A stretch of DNA of 64,000 nt from Saccharibacillus sp. JS10 (GCF_024436065.1 NZ_JANFNS010000001.1:434001-498000), one strand, 5' to 3'; counted from the first letter of the stretch, positions 16,944 through 26,863 are shown. Numbers and translations: made by a program. The notes: generated by a model not told the origin, from the letters alone.

Positions 16944-19070
16944 TTAAACGCGTTTAAACAACTTCTCTAAATCGTACGAGGAAAAAGAAACGACGATCGG
17001 TCTTCCGTGCGGGCAGGTATACGGTTGTTTACATCTACCTAGACGTTCGATCAAGGTCTGGGCTTGTCGATCACTCAAACGCTGATTCGCTTTGATCGAA
17101 GCTTTGCAAGAACAGAGCGTCGAAGCTTTTTCACGTAATTTGGCAAGGTCAATCGCTCGTTCGCTCAGCACCCATTCTGCCATTTCTTCGATAATCGACG
17201 ATTCTTCTCCGGCTGGAAACCAATGCGGATACGCGGTAACGCGGAACGTCTGACCTCCGAACGGTTCCATATAGACGCCGGCTTGCTCGAACCAACCTAA
17301 TCGATCTCGAATTTTATTGCTTTCAGCAGATGTAAATTCCAATGTGATGGGCAGAAGCAGCTCTTGCGAAGCTTCTTCCGGTTGCCCGAACTTCTCATAA
17401 TAATATTCGTAGTTAATCCGTTCGTGCGCCGCATGCTGGTCAATCAAGTATAGACCTTGCTCATTTTGGGCAATCAGATACGTGCCATGATGCTGACCGA
17501 TTAATGTCATATCGGGAAACGTCGGACGCTTCGGCACTTCTCCGCGCGTATATAGTTCCGCTGCGCGAGCAAGCGCCGCAGGATTTTGCGTTGGAGCAGG
17601 CGGAGGAGTCTGACTTTGGCGTCCATTGGACGTCCCCGATGATTGAGCTTTGGGTTTTCCTGAATAGCCTAGTCCATGCCCCGGTTCTTTCACTTGAGGT
17701 GAACGCGAATTCACTTGATCTCCTGCATTTGGATACGTGAAAGGCGCTTGTGATTCCGGCGGCGGGACAAGAGAATCGGCAAAAGAACTTTTGCTCTCAG
17801 CTTGAACGGCTGATGCTAGTCTGGATGCCTTAGTCGAAGTTCCCGGTATGGCTTTTGCCGCAGGATTGTCTATGATTTTCGGTTGAAAAGCTTGAGTCTC
17901 AGCCTTTTCAACTGTTGCAGGCTCTGCTTTTGGAACATCTGGTGAAGCTAAATTATTTTGTTCTTGCGGTAATGCTGCATTTAATTCGCTGACCAGCTCG
18001 TCACGCTTCGGAAAATGGAACTGTTCTTGCACGATACTATCATTTTTGCCAATTCGCTGATTGATTGCTTTCGGAATCAGGACTTCTTGCGATAACGCGG
18101 CGCGAATTTGTTCTTCGACAAAAGCGATTAGCTCGGCTTCTTTACTGAATCGCACTTCTAGCTTGGCAGGATGCACATTCACATCGACCAGCGACGGGTG
18201 CATATTCAGGCTCAATACAACCAACGGATGGCGTCCAACCGGAAGCAACGTATGGTAGGCACGCATAATCGCTTGGTTCAACACATGGCTGCGAATATAA
18301 CGACCGTTGACGACTGTCGTGATCGCGCTACGATTCGAACGGGTAAAGTCCGGCAAGCTCACAAATCCAGATACCGCAAAATCCAGACTTTCACTGCTCA
18401 AAGGAATCATCGCTTTGGCACTCGTCGTTCCATAGACTGCCGCAATGACTTGGAGCAGATCTCCACCGCCTAGAGTCTGAAGCAGCGAGTTCCCGTTATG
18501 ACGCAGCGTAAAAGCAACTTCGGGATGGGATAACGCCATCCGGTACATATAATCGGAGATATGCCCGAGTTCGGTCTGAACCGTCTTCATGTATTTTAAT
18601 CGCGCCGGCGTATTATAAAATAACTCTTTCACTCGAAAATCGGTTCCGCGCGAAGCTGGGGCATCATCGTTGCTACGAAGCGTCCCGCCTTCGATGACTA
18701 GACGTCGCCCTGCTCCGTCTTCTCCGCAAGACGTAAGAAGTTCGACTTTCGCTACGGAAGCGATACTTGGCAAAGCTTCTCCGCGAAACCCTAGGCTCGT
18801 AATTTGAAAAAGATCGCGTCCTCCCGAAATCTTGCTGGTCGCATGACGGTAGAAGGCTGTCTCGCAATCTTCCGGGTCGATCCCCGAACCGTTATCCGTG
18901 ACACGAATCGACGATAATCCGCCTTCTTCTGTCCAGACATCGATTTTGGTCGCTCCGGCATCGATCGCATTTTCCACTAATTCTTTGACAACCGAAGCAG
19001 GTCTTTCGACCACTTCTCCGGCTGCGATCTGATTGGCAATATGTTCGTCCAACACTTTGATCTTCGCCAT
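16944..19070 (-). CDS. mutL: DNA mismatch repair protein MutL (endonuclease type)
   Basis: Coordinates mismatch repair after MutS and nicks the nascent strand in organisms without MutH. The 708 residues begin with the GHKL ATPase (ENAIDAGA, DNGSGI, GFRGEAL), then the transducer domain (SLVDVNVHPAKLEVRF), a Pro/Ala/Ser-rich linker at about 345-500, and a C-terminal dimerisation/endonuclease domain with DQHAAHERINYE (from residue 544) and CPHGRP (from 686), the metal-binding motifs of the nicking MutL class. ATG follows AAAGGAG by 7 bases. It is 54 bases downstream of mutS. Confidence 0.97.
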   Translation of the reverse strand: MAKIKVLDEHIANQIAAGEVVERPASVVKELVENAIDAGATKIDVWTEEGGLSSIRVTDNGSGIDPEDCETAFYRHATSKISGGRDLFQITSLGFRGEALPSIASVAKVELLTSCGEDGAGRRLVIEGGTLRSNDDAPASRGTDFRVKELFYNTPARLKYMKTVQTELGHISDYMYRMALSHPEVAFTLRHNGNSLLQTLGGGDLLQVIAAVYGTTSAKAMIPLSSESLDFAVSGFVSLPDFTRSNRSAITTVVNGRYIRSHVLNQAIMRAYHTLLPVGRHPLVVLSLNMHPSLVDVNVHPAKLEVRFSKEAELIAFVEEQIRAALSQEVLIPKAINQRIGKNDSIVQEQFHFPKRDELVSELNAALPQEQNNLASPDVPKAEPATVEKAETQAFQPKIIDNPAAKAIPGTSTKASRLASAVQAESKSSFADSLVPPPESQAPFTYPNAGDQVNSRSPQVKEPGHGLGYSGKPKAQSSGTSNGRQSQTPPPAPTQNPAALARAAELYTRGEVPKRPTFPDMTLIGQHHGTYLIAQNEQGLYLIDQHAAHERINYEYYYEKFGQPEEASQELLLPITLEFTSAESNKIRDRLGWFEQAGVYMEPFGGQTFRVTAYPHWFPAGEESSIIEEMAEWVLSERAIDLAKLREKASTLCSCKASIKANQRLSDRQAQTLIERLGRCKQPYTCPHGRPIVVSFSSYDLEKLFKRV

Positions 19071-19124
19071 ATTATTTCTCCTTTCTACGCTTATTTAAAA
19101 GAAGACAGATCACACAATTAAAAG

Positions 19125-21899
19125 TTATAACCGCTGCGCGGTAAGTTTCAATTCATTCAAGACTTGCATGGCTTCAAGCGGCGTCATATTCATTACATCG
19201 ATTTCACGCACGCGTTGAAGCATCTTTTTCACTTGAGGATCTTCTTTTTGCGAAATCACAGTTGCAACCGGTGCAGAAGGAGTACGTTCATCGTCTCCGA
19301 AAATAGACAATTGCACGACTTCGTCGGCACGCACGTTTTGTTGTGACGTGACTGCGTCGGTTGAAGTCACGACTTCTTCTTTTTTTGCAAATGGCTGTTC
19401 ACGAATAACATCGGGTTCACGTTCAGGCGCAGTATATTCAACCTCGGATTTTTCTATAGGAGCTGTAGCAAGCGGCTCTACATCGCTATGACCGACTGCG
19501 ACTTCCGCAGCAGCTTGTTCGAAGCCTTGCAACAACCCATAAGCCCGATCAATGATACTGCCCGGTAATCCGGCAAGGCGCGCACAGTAGATACCGTAGC
19601 TTGTACTAGCCGCTCCTGCGACCAACTTGCGTAAAAATGCCACTTGATCGCCGCTTTCGCGAACTGCCATACAGTAATTGCGAAGACGCGGCAAACTTTC
19701 TTCTAAATGCGCGAGTTCATGGAAATGCGTAGACACGAGCGCTTTACAGCCAATCGATTCGTGCACATGCTCGATGACGGCTTGTGCAATCGCCATACCT
19801 TCACTGGTCGAAGTGCCTCGTCCAAGTTCGTCGATGATAATCAGACTGTTCGCAGTCGCTTGCTGGGTCATGACTTGAATATCTGCCATTTCGACCATAA
19901 ACGTACTTTGCCCGCCGACTAAGTCGTCTGCTGCGCCGATTCGAGTAAAGATTCGGTCTAGCAAAGGAACTTTTGCTTGATCCGCTGGCACAAAACAACC
20001 AATTTGCGCCATGATCGAAATGAGCGCGACTTGACGCATATACGTACTTTTACCTGCCATATTCGGTCCGGTAATCAGCATAATATTCGCGCCTTCTTGC
20101 GTTAGATCGGTCGCATTGGCAACGAATGTTCCGCCTTCCATCACGGCTTCGACTACGGGGTGTCTACCGTTGTCTACATTCAGGTCATAACCATCATGCA
20201 GGCTTGGACGAACAAACGACTTTTCGGCACTCGCTTCCGCAAACGCTTGATAAACGTCGATTTCCGCGACGCGTTCGGCAAGCGATTTGAGCCTTGGGAT
20301 TCGTTCTGCGACTTGTTCGCGAAGTTCCAAAAACAGCCCGTATTCCAAATCCGCCATTTTTTCTTCGGCTTCGAGAATCAACGATTCTTTTTCTTTCAGT
20401 TCAGGCGTAATATAACGCTCTGCATTGGACATCGTTTGTTTGCGTTCATACCGACCTTCGGGAAGCTGCGCCAGATTGGCACGCGTCACTTCGATATAAT
20501 AGCCGAATACTTTGTTATATCCGACTTTCAAAGAACGGATTCCCGTCACGCGACGTTCTTCGGCTTCAAGCTCCGCGATCCAACGTTTTCCGTTGACACT
20601 CGCTTCGCGTAATTGATCCAGATGTTCGTGGTAGCCTTTTCGAATCAGCCCGCCGTCTCGCACGGACACCGGAGGTTCGTCAGTAATCGCACTCGCAATC
20701 GCTTCAGCCAAATCTCTGCATTCGTCCATACGCTGCGCCGTTGCTCGGAGCGTCTGCGAACCGGAGTCCAAGCAGACGGCTTTGAGTGCCGGGATTTGAA
20801 CCAACGAATCTCGCAGCGCAATCAGATCGCGTCCGTTCGCACTGCCAAAAGCAACCCGTCCGACAAGACGTTCCAAATCGTAGATTTCTTTTAACGCTTC
20901 TTTCACGTCGCCGCGTAAAATCAGATCGCGATGCAAATATTCGACCGCTTCTAGCCGATCTTCGATCGCGCTTCGTTGCAGCAATGGCTTGTCGATCCAA
21001 CGACGAAGCGTACGCGCGCCCATCGATGTCTGTGTTCGATCCAACAGCCATAATAACGAACCTTTTTTGGATCGTTCGCGTACCGTCTCGGTCAGTTCCA
21101 AGTTACGACGGGTAAAAGGGTCTAAGATCATATAATGATTCGGTTCGTACACCGAAATTTTAGTCAATTGTCCAAGCGCTCTTTTTTGCGTTTCCGCCAA
21201 ATAAGCGAATAAGCGAGAAATGCAGACGCGGCGTTCTTCGTCTAATCTTGCCCAAGAAGCTTCGCCAAATTGCTCACGAGCGCCGTCTTCTTTGGATTTT
21301 TCCCACGGCGTAGATACCAATCTTCGTTCCATAGGAGCCGTCTGGCTTTCGAGCATTTCTAACAAATCAGCGTCACCGATTACTTCAACCGGTTGATAAA
21401 CGCCGAATTCGCCTTTAAGCCATTCTTCGCTTTCCGGTGCAGAAGTGACATGTAGATCGCCCGTCGACAGGTCACAAGCGGCGATTGCCATCATATTGTT
21501 AGAGCGTGTCACACATACCAGATAATTGTTCGACTTTTCGCCAAGCGCGCGGCTTTCCATCAGTGTACCTGGCGTTACGACGCGAACGATCTCGCGGCGC
21601 ATCATCCCTTTGGATTCGCCCGGCGATTCCACTTGTTCGCAAATCGCGACTTTATAACCTTTTTCAATCAGACGCTGTACATAACCTTCGGCGGAATGGT
21701 AAGGAACGCCGCACATCGGCGCTTTTTCTTCCAATCCCGCATTTCGACCGGTCAGCGTAATCTCTAATTCACGCGAAGCGGTAATCGCATCGTCGAAAAA
21801 AATCTCGTAAAAGTCGCCCAGACGGAAAAAAAGAATCGCGTCTTTGGCTTCTTGTTTGATCTTCATATACTGTTGCATCATCGGCGTTAACGTTGCCAT
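19125..21899 (-). CDS. mutS: DNA mismatch repair protein MutS
   Basis: Recognises mismatches and insertion/deletion loops. The 924 residues include the N-terminal mismatch-binding domain with the Phe-x-Glu motif in RLGDFYEIFFDDA, connector and lever domains, and the ABC ATPase with GPNMAGKST (Walker A), STFMVEM (signature region) and DELGRGTST (Walker B). QLSIF at 863-867 is a beta-clamp binding motif before the C-terminal helical tetramerisation domain. It is slightly longer than the Bacillus protein because of an acidic/Val-rich insertion at about 805-860. ATG follows GGAGGG. First gene of the mutS-mutL-miaA-hfq run. Confidence 0.98.
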   Translation of the reverse strand: MATLTPMMQQYMKIKQEAKDAILFFRLGDFYEIFFDDAITASRELEITLTGRNAGLEEKAPMCGVPYHSAEGYVQRLIEKGYKVAICEQVESPGESKGMMRREIVRVVTPGTLMESRALGEKSNNYLVCVTRSNNMMAIAACDLSTGDLHVTSAPESEEWLKGEFGVYQPVEVIGDADLLEMLESQTAPMERRLVSTPWEKSKEDGAREQFGEASWARLDEERRVCISRLFAYLAETQKRALGQLTKISVYEPNHYMILDPFTRRNLELTETVRERSKKGSLLWLLDRTQTSMGARTLRRWIDKPLLQRSAIEDRLEAVEYLHRDLILRGDVKEALKEIYDLERLVGRVAFGSANGRDLIALRDSLVQIPALKAVCLDSGSQTLRATAQRMDECRDLAEAIASAITDEPPVSVRDGGLIRKGYHEHLDQLREASVNGKRWIAELEAEERRVTGIRSLKVGYNKVFGYYIEVTRANLAQLPEGRYERKQTMSNAERYITPELKEKESLILEAEEKMADLEYGLFLELREQVAERIPRLKSLAERVAEIDVYQAFAEASAEKSFVRPSLHDGYDLNVDNGRHPVVEAVMEGGTFVANATDLTQEGANIMLITGPNMAGKSTYMRQVALISIMAQIGCFVPADQAKVPLLDRIFTRIGAADDLVGGQSTFMVEMADIQVMTQQATANSLIIIDELGRGTSTSEGMAIAQAVIEHVHESIGCKALVSTHFHELAHLEESLPRLRNYCMAVRESGDQVAFLRKLVAGAASTSYGIYCARLAGLPGSIIDRAYGLLQGFEQAAAEVAVGHSDVEPLATAPIEKSEVEYTAPEREPDVIREQPFAKKEEVVTSTDAVTSQQNVRADEVVQLSIFGDDERTPSAPVATVISQKEDPQVKKMLQRVREIDVMNMTPLEAMQVLNELKLTAQRL

Positions 21900-22109
21900 G
21901 ATTTCCCTCCAATTTCCCTACTTTCTTCTCTTCTTTAGTATAACAGACTTTTTCTAAAAAGCGCGCCAACACGAACATATGTTCATTACAAACAAAAAAT
22001 GCCGCAACTCTCACCGCCAATCCCTTCTTTTTAAAAGGATATAAGCGCCGACCATCGCAACATTTCTCTACTTAGCTTATGATTCTTTTCCTTATACCCA
22101 CACCTATAT

Positions 22110-22234
22110 CTTCGCAAGGGGCGAAGGGAGTATTTCTGTAGGAGTGAAACGTTCGCCTTTGAAAAGGGAAAATCCCCATATCTAACCCCATTCAAATTTT
22201 CCCTTTTCAACACGCGACCGAAAGAAATACTCCC
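22110..22234. repeat. Cluster of nested inverted repeats upstream of mutS
   Basis: Between mutS and the FUSC-type gene (21900-22263, 364 bases without a gene) are three inverted repeats. CTTCGC/GCGAAG pairs at 22110-22126. A 12-base outer arm GGGAGTATTTCT (22127-22138) matches AGAAATACTCCC (22223-22234). A 15-base inner arm TTGAAAAGGGAAAAT (22159-22173) matches ATTTTCCCTTTTCAA (22196-22210). The result is a large cruciform or RNA hairpin with internal loops. No open reading frame is credible. It may be an intergenic palindromic repeat element or the terminator/leader of the flanking genes. Confidence 0.7.
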
Positions 22235-22263
22235 GCAGCCCCCAGGCACCGAACACCCCCTCC

Positions 22264-23217
22264 TCACATGATATGAGGAGCCTTATCTTTTTTCGACATA
22301 CCCAAATACCGAGTCAACTCCCGGCATAATTGCAAAATCGCCGAGCGAACTTCAAACTCTTCACGTGTATCAGGAAGCGGCATTTCTTTGAAGCGTTCTT
22401 CCAATTCTTTGAGCATCTCAGCCGCTTTGCCGGTATAATGTTCGCTTTTCACATCTTGTTCCAATCGATCAAACAATTCGGCGGTAAGCTCCGCTTGCGA
22501 AATCTGACGGTACACTTGCGAGACCAATTGAGCCATCGTTTGAATCGATTCCAATTGCTGCTTACGCATCACGAAATATACACCCCAAAATCCGTCGGAC
22601 TTCAACACCTGATTTTCTCTAGAACGTCTGGCGAGTTCCAGCCCTTCGGCAACTTTTCGATCAGCCGCGATCAGTTCTTTACCGTCCCAGACGTAATCCG
22701 GGTGCCGCAATGTGCGGGCAAACTGCGCGAAAATCAGCGAAAAACATTCGTCGGCTTCGCTCCGAATTTTGGACAACTTTTCTTCGGGGTTGGGCATATA
22801 AATCAGATTCACCAACATCGCCGAACCTAAGCCAATCACCAATAATTGAACTTCTGTCCATATCACCGGCACGCTGATCACACCTGCGTTGAACACATGG
22901 AAGACCACGACCGCATTCGTTACAATACCGCCTTTAAACGTCGCTTTGACGATCAGAGGAAACGCAATCAGGATATACAGCGGGATTACCCAATAGTGGA
23001 ACCCCAAAATACCGAACAATATACAAGCGACGATTAAACCGACGATGGAAGCGAAAAATCGGTCAACGACCGTTTTGACACTCCGCTTGATCGTTGTATC
23101 CAATCCCAAAATCGCAAGCAAACCTGCCGATGTCGCAGAAGGGATCCCGACAACATGGGCAATCATAACCGCAGCGAATGCCGCAAACGCCGTTTTGATG
23201 ACGCGAAAACCAAACAT
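22264..23217 (-). CDS. Aromatic acid exporter family / FUSC-like membrane protein (YqjA type)
   Basis: The first ~140 residues contain four to five hydrophobic spans (for example FAAFAAVMIAHVVGIPSA, ACILFGILGFHYWVI), matching the DUF939/ArAE family of aromatic acid exporters. A cytoplasmic, charged, largely helical C-terminal domain of about 175 residues follows, as in YqjA. Substrate is unknown. ATG 23217 has AAAGGA about 13 bases upstream, which is a long gap. Monocistronic by position, with the palindrome cluster just past its 3' end. Confidence 0.82.
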   Translation of the reverse strand: MFGFRVIKTAFAAFAAVMIAHVVGIPSATSAGLLAILGLDTTIKRSVKTVVDRFFASIVGLIVACILFGILGFHYWVIPLYILIAFPLIVKATFKGGIVTNAVVVFHVFNAGVISVPVIWTEVQLLVIGLGSAMLVNLIYMPNPEEKLSKIRSEADECFSLIFAQFARTLRHPDYVWDGKELIAADRKVAEGLELARRSRENQVLKSDGFWGVYFVMRKQQLESIQTMAQLVSQVYRQISQAELTAELFDRLEQDVKSEHYTGKAAEMLKELEERFKEMPLPDTREEFEVRSAILQLCRELTRYLGMSKKDKAPHIM

Positions 23218-23306
23218 GCGTGTGATCGCATCCTTTCTTCATGTTTCAGAAATATTCTACACTTTCAAAAAACTCCAAACTTCTTACATTTTTTGACGGA
23301 GACAAA

Positions 23307-23341
23307 AATCCTGTCGCTCCGCAAAAGGAACACACAGGATT
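23307..23341 (-). terminator. Terminator of the M32 carboxypeptidase gene
   Basis: AATCCTGT and ACAGGATT arms with a GC-rich interior are followed on the minus strand by TTTTTGTC. It lies 46 bases past the stop codon. Confidence 0.65.
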
Positions 23342-23386
23342 AAAGTCAAACTACTTGTTGCTGCCAAATCCTGTACCAAACCCAGG

Positions 23387-24910
23387 CTACAGCTTTAGAT
23401 TATACAGACTTGTGTACTTTTGTTCTAGGTAATCGGCAAGATAATCCGGATTCAATTCTTCGCCCGTTACATCGAAAATGATTTCGGAAGGTTTTTTCGC
23501 TGAACCAAAGACATAGACTTTTTCCGTCAGCCATTCTTTGATCGGCAGCAAATTGCCTTGTGCAATCAACTCATCCAGATTCGGCATTTCTTTACGCATC
23601 GTACGCATCATTTGCGCCGCATACATGTTGCCAAGCGAGTACGAAGCAAAGTACCCGAAAGCACCGCCAGACCAATGCACATCTTGCAGTACACCTTCTG
23701 AATGGTTAGGAGGCGTAATGCCTAAGTAACTTTCGTATTTGGAGTTCCACACTTCCGGTAATTTTTTCACGTCGAGATTTTCATTGAACAACATTTTCTC
23801 GATCTCGTAACGAATAATGATATGCAGGTTATAGGTCAGCTCATCGGCTTCGATCCGAATCAATGAATTTTCTACACGGTTCGCCGCAAAATGGAATTTC
23901 TCTGGCGTCACGCCGGTCAATTGATCCGGGAATTGCTTTTGAAGTTCGCCAAAGTAACGTTCCCAGAATGGCAAGCTGCGCCCGATCATATTTTCCCAAA
24001 AGCGCGACTGCGATTCATGAATCCCCATCGATGTACCTTGCGCAAGCGGAGTCCCCGTCAACTTCGGATCGATATTTTGTTCGTACAACGCGTGCCCGCC
24101 TTCATGCAGCGAACTAAATGCCGCACTTAGCACATCATTTTCATGATAATGGGTGGTGATGCGAACATCGCCGGGATTCAGCCCTGTTGCAAAAGGATGC
24201 ACTGCTTCGTCCAGACGTCCTGCTTCAAAATCATAGCCCATTTCTTTCAAAATAAAATGGCTGAACGCTTCTTGCCCTTCTTTTGGATAAGTCGCGTCCA
24301 AAAATGGCAGATGCGCCACGATTTCAGAAGCCGCAATCGCTTCGGCAAGCGGGACAAGACGCTTTTTGAGTCGATCGAATACATCATCCAGACGCTCAAC
24401 CGTCATATCCGGTTCATACATATCGAGCAGCGTGTCGTAAGGTGTGTCTTTGACGCCCCAGTAGCCGACAAATTTGCGTAATGTGCCAACGATTTCGGTT
24501 AAATAAGGTTCAAACGATTCAAAATCGCCGCTGTCTTTGGCTTCTTCCCACTGCGTTTCGGATTTCGAAGTCAAAACCGTATAATCTTTGAATTCTTTTT
24601 CCGGAATTTTGCGGTTCTGATCGTAACTTTTTTGTACATTTTCAAGCAGTCTACGATCCAAGTCTTCCAGTTGTGCTAGATTTTCTTCTTGAGCGAAAAG
24701 TTGCAGATATGTACCCATTTCATCCGATGTTTCCAGCTTGAATGCTTCTGTAGAAAGCAAACCGATTGTCTCAGCGCGAGTCGATGAACCTTTACGCGGA
24801 GCGCCTGTGCGCAGATCCCAATACATGAGATTGACCGCTTCGTGATAACTTCCGATCTTCGCGACCAATTCGCGGAATCCGTTCCATTGTTCCTGTAATT
24901 TTTGTTCCAT
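23387..24910 (-). CDS. Carboxypeptidase Taq family (M32) metallopeptidase
   Basis: A 507-residue cytoplasmic zinc carboxypeptidase that removes C-terminal residues from peptides. The zinc motif HEGGH is at residues 269-273, and the third ligand region is in the following HESQSRFWEN helix. The remainder is helical, with the family ends PPNHSEGVLQDVHWSGG and GYFASYSLGN. Length is as expected. GAGGTG lies 10 bases before the ATG. Divergent from the HesB-like gene. Confidence 0.93.
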   Translation of the reverse strand: MEQKLQEQWNGFRELVAKIGSYHEAVNLMYWDLRTGAPRKGSSTRAETIGLLSTEAFKLETSDEMGTYLQLFAQEENLAQLEDLDRRLLENVQKSYDQNRKIPEKEFKDYTVLTSKSETQWEEAKDSGDFESFEPYLTEIVGTLRKFVGYWGVKDTPYDTLLDMYEPDMTVERLDDVFDRLKKRLVPLAEAIAASEIVAHLPFLDATYPKEGQEAFSHFILKEMGYDFEAGRLDEAVHPFATGLNPGDVRITTHYHENDVLSAAFSSLHEGGHALYEQNIDPKLTGTPLAQGTSMGIHESQSRFWENMIGRSLPFWERYFGELQKQFPDQLTGVTPEKFHFAANRVENSLIRIEADELTYNLHIIIRYEIEKMLFNENLDVKKLPEVWNSKYESYLGITPPNHSEGVLQDVHWSGGAFGYFASYSLGNMYAAQMMRTMRKEMPNLDELIAQGNLLPIKEWLTEKVYVFGSAKKPSEIIFDVTGEELNPDYLADYLEQKYTSLYNLKL

Positions 24911-24973
24911 CTGTAAGATTCACCTCGTTTGTTTGATCGTCCCCTGAAAATGGTAAAAATGATTATTCACCTC

Positions 24974-25002
24974 TTGATCATACGTTTAGAAGCGTCTATA
25001 AT
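24974..25002 (+). promoter_or_regulatory. Sigma-A promoter of the HesB-like gene
   Basis: -35 TTGATC (24974-24979) and a perfect -10 TATAAT (24997-25002) are 17 bases apart, 55 bases before the start codon. Confidence 0.8.
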
Positions 25003-25056
25003 CAATATTAGAAAAAGGTTTTGCAAAATATAATTTTAGGAAAGAGGTTTTGAATC

Positions 25057-25419
25057 ATGTCGATGTCTTTGACAATGAAAGTCTCACCGGAAGCGCAAAC
25101 CTTACTGAACGGAAAATTTGGTGATCAACCTGGTTACTTGCGCGTTGCTTATGACAATGAAGGCTGTGGATGTTCACTTAGCGGCGCGATTGCTTTGTGG
25201 TTAGTCGACGAAAAAAAATCATCGGATTTGTCAATCTCGTCAGAAAGTCAAACTTCGTTTATTATCGATCAAAACGATGCGGTTTATCTGGATCAAAATT
25301 TATCGCTAACGATCAGCAAATTTGGCCCAACTTCCCTTCGCCTTGCGAGCGACGGTCAATCTTATGGCTCCAGTATTGCGATTGAAGATCGTCGATCTAC
25401 TGCCGAAGTGCACGATTGA
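25057..25419 (+). CDS. HesB/IscA-like iron-sulfur biosynthesis family protein
   Basis: A 120-residue protein of the HesB-like family present in Bacillales (YqkB type). It starts with the conserved Lys/Val beta strand (LTMKVSPEAQTLL) and has the single-cysteine cluster GCGCS at residues 37-41 where classical IscA/SufA has GCSG; the later GCGC pair at the C-terminus of true A-type carriers is absent, so a standard scaffold role is doubtful. GAGG lies 9 bases before ATG 25057; the second Met two codons later is possible. Its own promoter is clear. Confidence 0.75.
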   Translation: MSMSLTMKVSPEAQTLLNGKFGDQPGYLRVAYDNEGCGCSLSGAIALWLVDEKKSSDLSISSESQTSFIIDQNDAVYLDQNLSLTISKFGPTSLRLASDGQSYGSSIAIEDRRSTAEVHD

Positions 25420-25452
25420 ACCGCTTTCGTCACATTTCGCCAAAATTCGGGC

Positions 25453-25482
25453 TTGAATTTTCCTTATCGGATTATGTAAAAT
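25453..25482 (+). promoter_or_regulatory. Probable carbonic anhydrase promoter
   Basis: -35 TTGAAT (25453-25458) and -10 TAAAAT (25477-25482) with an 18-base gap, 39 bases before the TTG start. Confidence 0.55.
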
Positions 25483-25521
25483 TTCTGATAACGCTCTAAG
25501 GCGAAAAAGGAGGAAGCAGCT

Positions 25522-26091
25522 TTGACTCAAATTAACGAAATTTTGGATCATAATAAAGCATTTGTCGAAAACAAAGAGTACGAATCGTTTATCAGCGGCA
25601 AATTTCCAGAAAAAAAAGTGGTTGTGCTGACTTGCATGGATACTCGGCTAACTGAGTTGCTTCCGCGCGCGATGAATCTGCGTAACGGCGACGCTAAAAT
25701 TTTGAAAACGGCAGGTGCTGTTATTTCTTCGCCATTCGGCAGTATTATGCGCAGCATTTTGGTTGCTTTGTATGAGTTGCAAGCGGAAGAAGTCATCGTA
25801 GTGGGTCACCATGAATGCGGGATGGCTTCGCTCAATGCCGACCGGATCATGAGCAAAATGCGCGATCGCGGTGTTTCGGAAGAAGTACTCGCTACACTGG
25901 ATCATTCCGGCGTGCAATTGGGTCAATGGTTCAAAGGCGTAGAAAACGAAACCGAAGGCGTGATGCACAGTGTGAATATGATCGTCAATCACCCGCTGAT
26001 GCCTTCAGGCGTTCCGGTGCATGGGATGTTGATTGATCCGAAAACTGGCGCGCTTGAATTGATTTCCAACGGCTACGAGTCGATGAAATAA
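25522..26091 (+). CDS. Beta-class carbonic anhydrase
   Basis: Interconverts carbon dioxide and bicarbonate. The zinc ligands are Cys38, His96 and Cys99 in CMDTR and GHHECGM, with the Asp40-Arg42 dyad of the beta class. The 189 residues resemble the Bacillus YtiB/YvdA-type enzymes. The start is TTG, 9 bases after AAGGAGG; no in-frame ATG lies nearby. It is followed by a strong terminator, so it is monocistronic. Confidence 0.93.
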   Translation: MTQINEILDHNKAFVENKEYESFISGKFPEKKVVVLTCMDTRLTELLPRAMNLRNGDAKILKTAGAVISSPFGSIMRSILVALYELQAEEVIVVGHHECGMASLNADRIMSKMRDRGVSEEVLATLDHSGVQLGQWFKGVENETEGVMHSVNMIVNHPLMPSGVPVHGMLIDPKTGALELISNGYESMK

Positions 26092-26149
26092 AGCTTGTAT
26101 CGTCAATTTTCACTTTTTGAACACATTTTCAAATAGATAGCTACAGATC

Positions 26150-26184
26150 AAGCACAGTTCTGCAATCCGAACTGTGCTTTTTTG
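26150..26184 (+). terminator. Carbonic anhydrase terminator
   Basis: AAGCACAGTTC and GAACTGTGCTT form an 11-base stem with an 8-base loop, followed by TTTTTT. Confidence 0.95.
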
Positions 26185-26323
26185 CGATTTCTCCTTTTTT
26201 TCAAGCTTCCAGCTTCGTTCTTGTTTTCCTATCGGTTGCCGAGGCTTCTTTTTGTGTGTACACTTGGAAAGAGAGCGCTAACCATCCGGTAAAGTGCCTT
26301 GAATACAGAGAACGGGTGATTTG

Positions 26324-26863
26324 ATGAATATACTTTCTTACGGCCTGCTCGCTCTAGTTTCACGTAAAGAAGCTTCGGGCTATGATTTAATGCTTAAGAT
26401 TCAGCCATTCTGGCAAGCGAAACATAGCCAGATCTATCCATTGCTCGGCAGTATGGAAGAAAAAGGACTCCTTAGCGCGATCTGGATTCAACAAGCGGAC
26501 AAACCAGACAAAAAGTTGTATTCCATTACGCCTGAAGGTACGAAGAAGCTACATGAATGGCTGCTTGAAGAAACGGCTGCTCCAGTCATGCGTGACGAGT
26601 TTAATTTAAAATGTTTTTGTATTCATCTTGCTGAACCTGCGGAAGTACGCCGGATGTTCGACGATCGTCGTGCTTTTCATCTGGATCGCATTCAGTATTA
26701 CAAAAATATTCAAGACAATATTCCGACCGAACACCGTAATCCCGGTCATATCGGTTTCGAAGACTACATTTTGCTGCAAAAAGCGATTATGCGTACTCAA
26801 GCAAGTGTAGACTGGATCGATTGGGTCGAAAAAGAATATGGTCAATGGAAAGTCGAAATTTAA
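26324..26863 (+). CDS. PadR-family transcriptional regulator
   Basis: A 179-residue DNA-binding protein. The N-terminal winged helix (LSYGLLALVSRKEASGYDLM, then YPLLGSMEEKGLL and DKKLYSITPEG wing) is typical of PadR, followed by a C-terminal helical dimerisation domain of the longer PadR (virulence activator alpha) subfamily. ATG 26324 is chosen with GGGTG 5 bases upstream; the TTG one codon before is possible. Target genes are unknown; the next gene, a Gly/Asn-rich membrane protein, starts 105 bases downstream. Confidence 0.9.
   Translation: MNILSYGLLALVSRKEASGYDLMLKIQPFWQAKHSQIYPLLGSMEEKGLLSAIWIQQADKPDKKLYSITPEGTKKLHEWLLEETAAPVMRDEFNLKCFCIHLAEPAEVRRMFDDRRAFHLDRIQYYKNIQDNIPTEHRNPGHIGFEDYILLQKAIMRTQASVDWIDWVEKEYGQWKVEI

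Noticed and set aside
24950-24971. Fur-like sequence between the M32 and HesB-like genes
   Set aside because: AAAAATGATTATTCA has four mismatches to the Fur consensus and no dyad better than chance.
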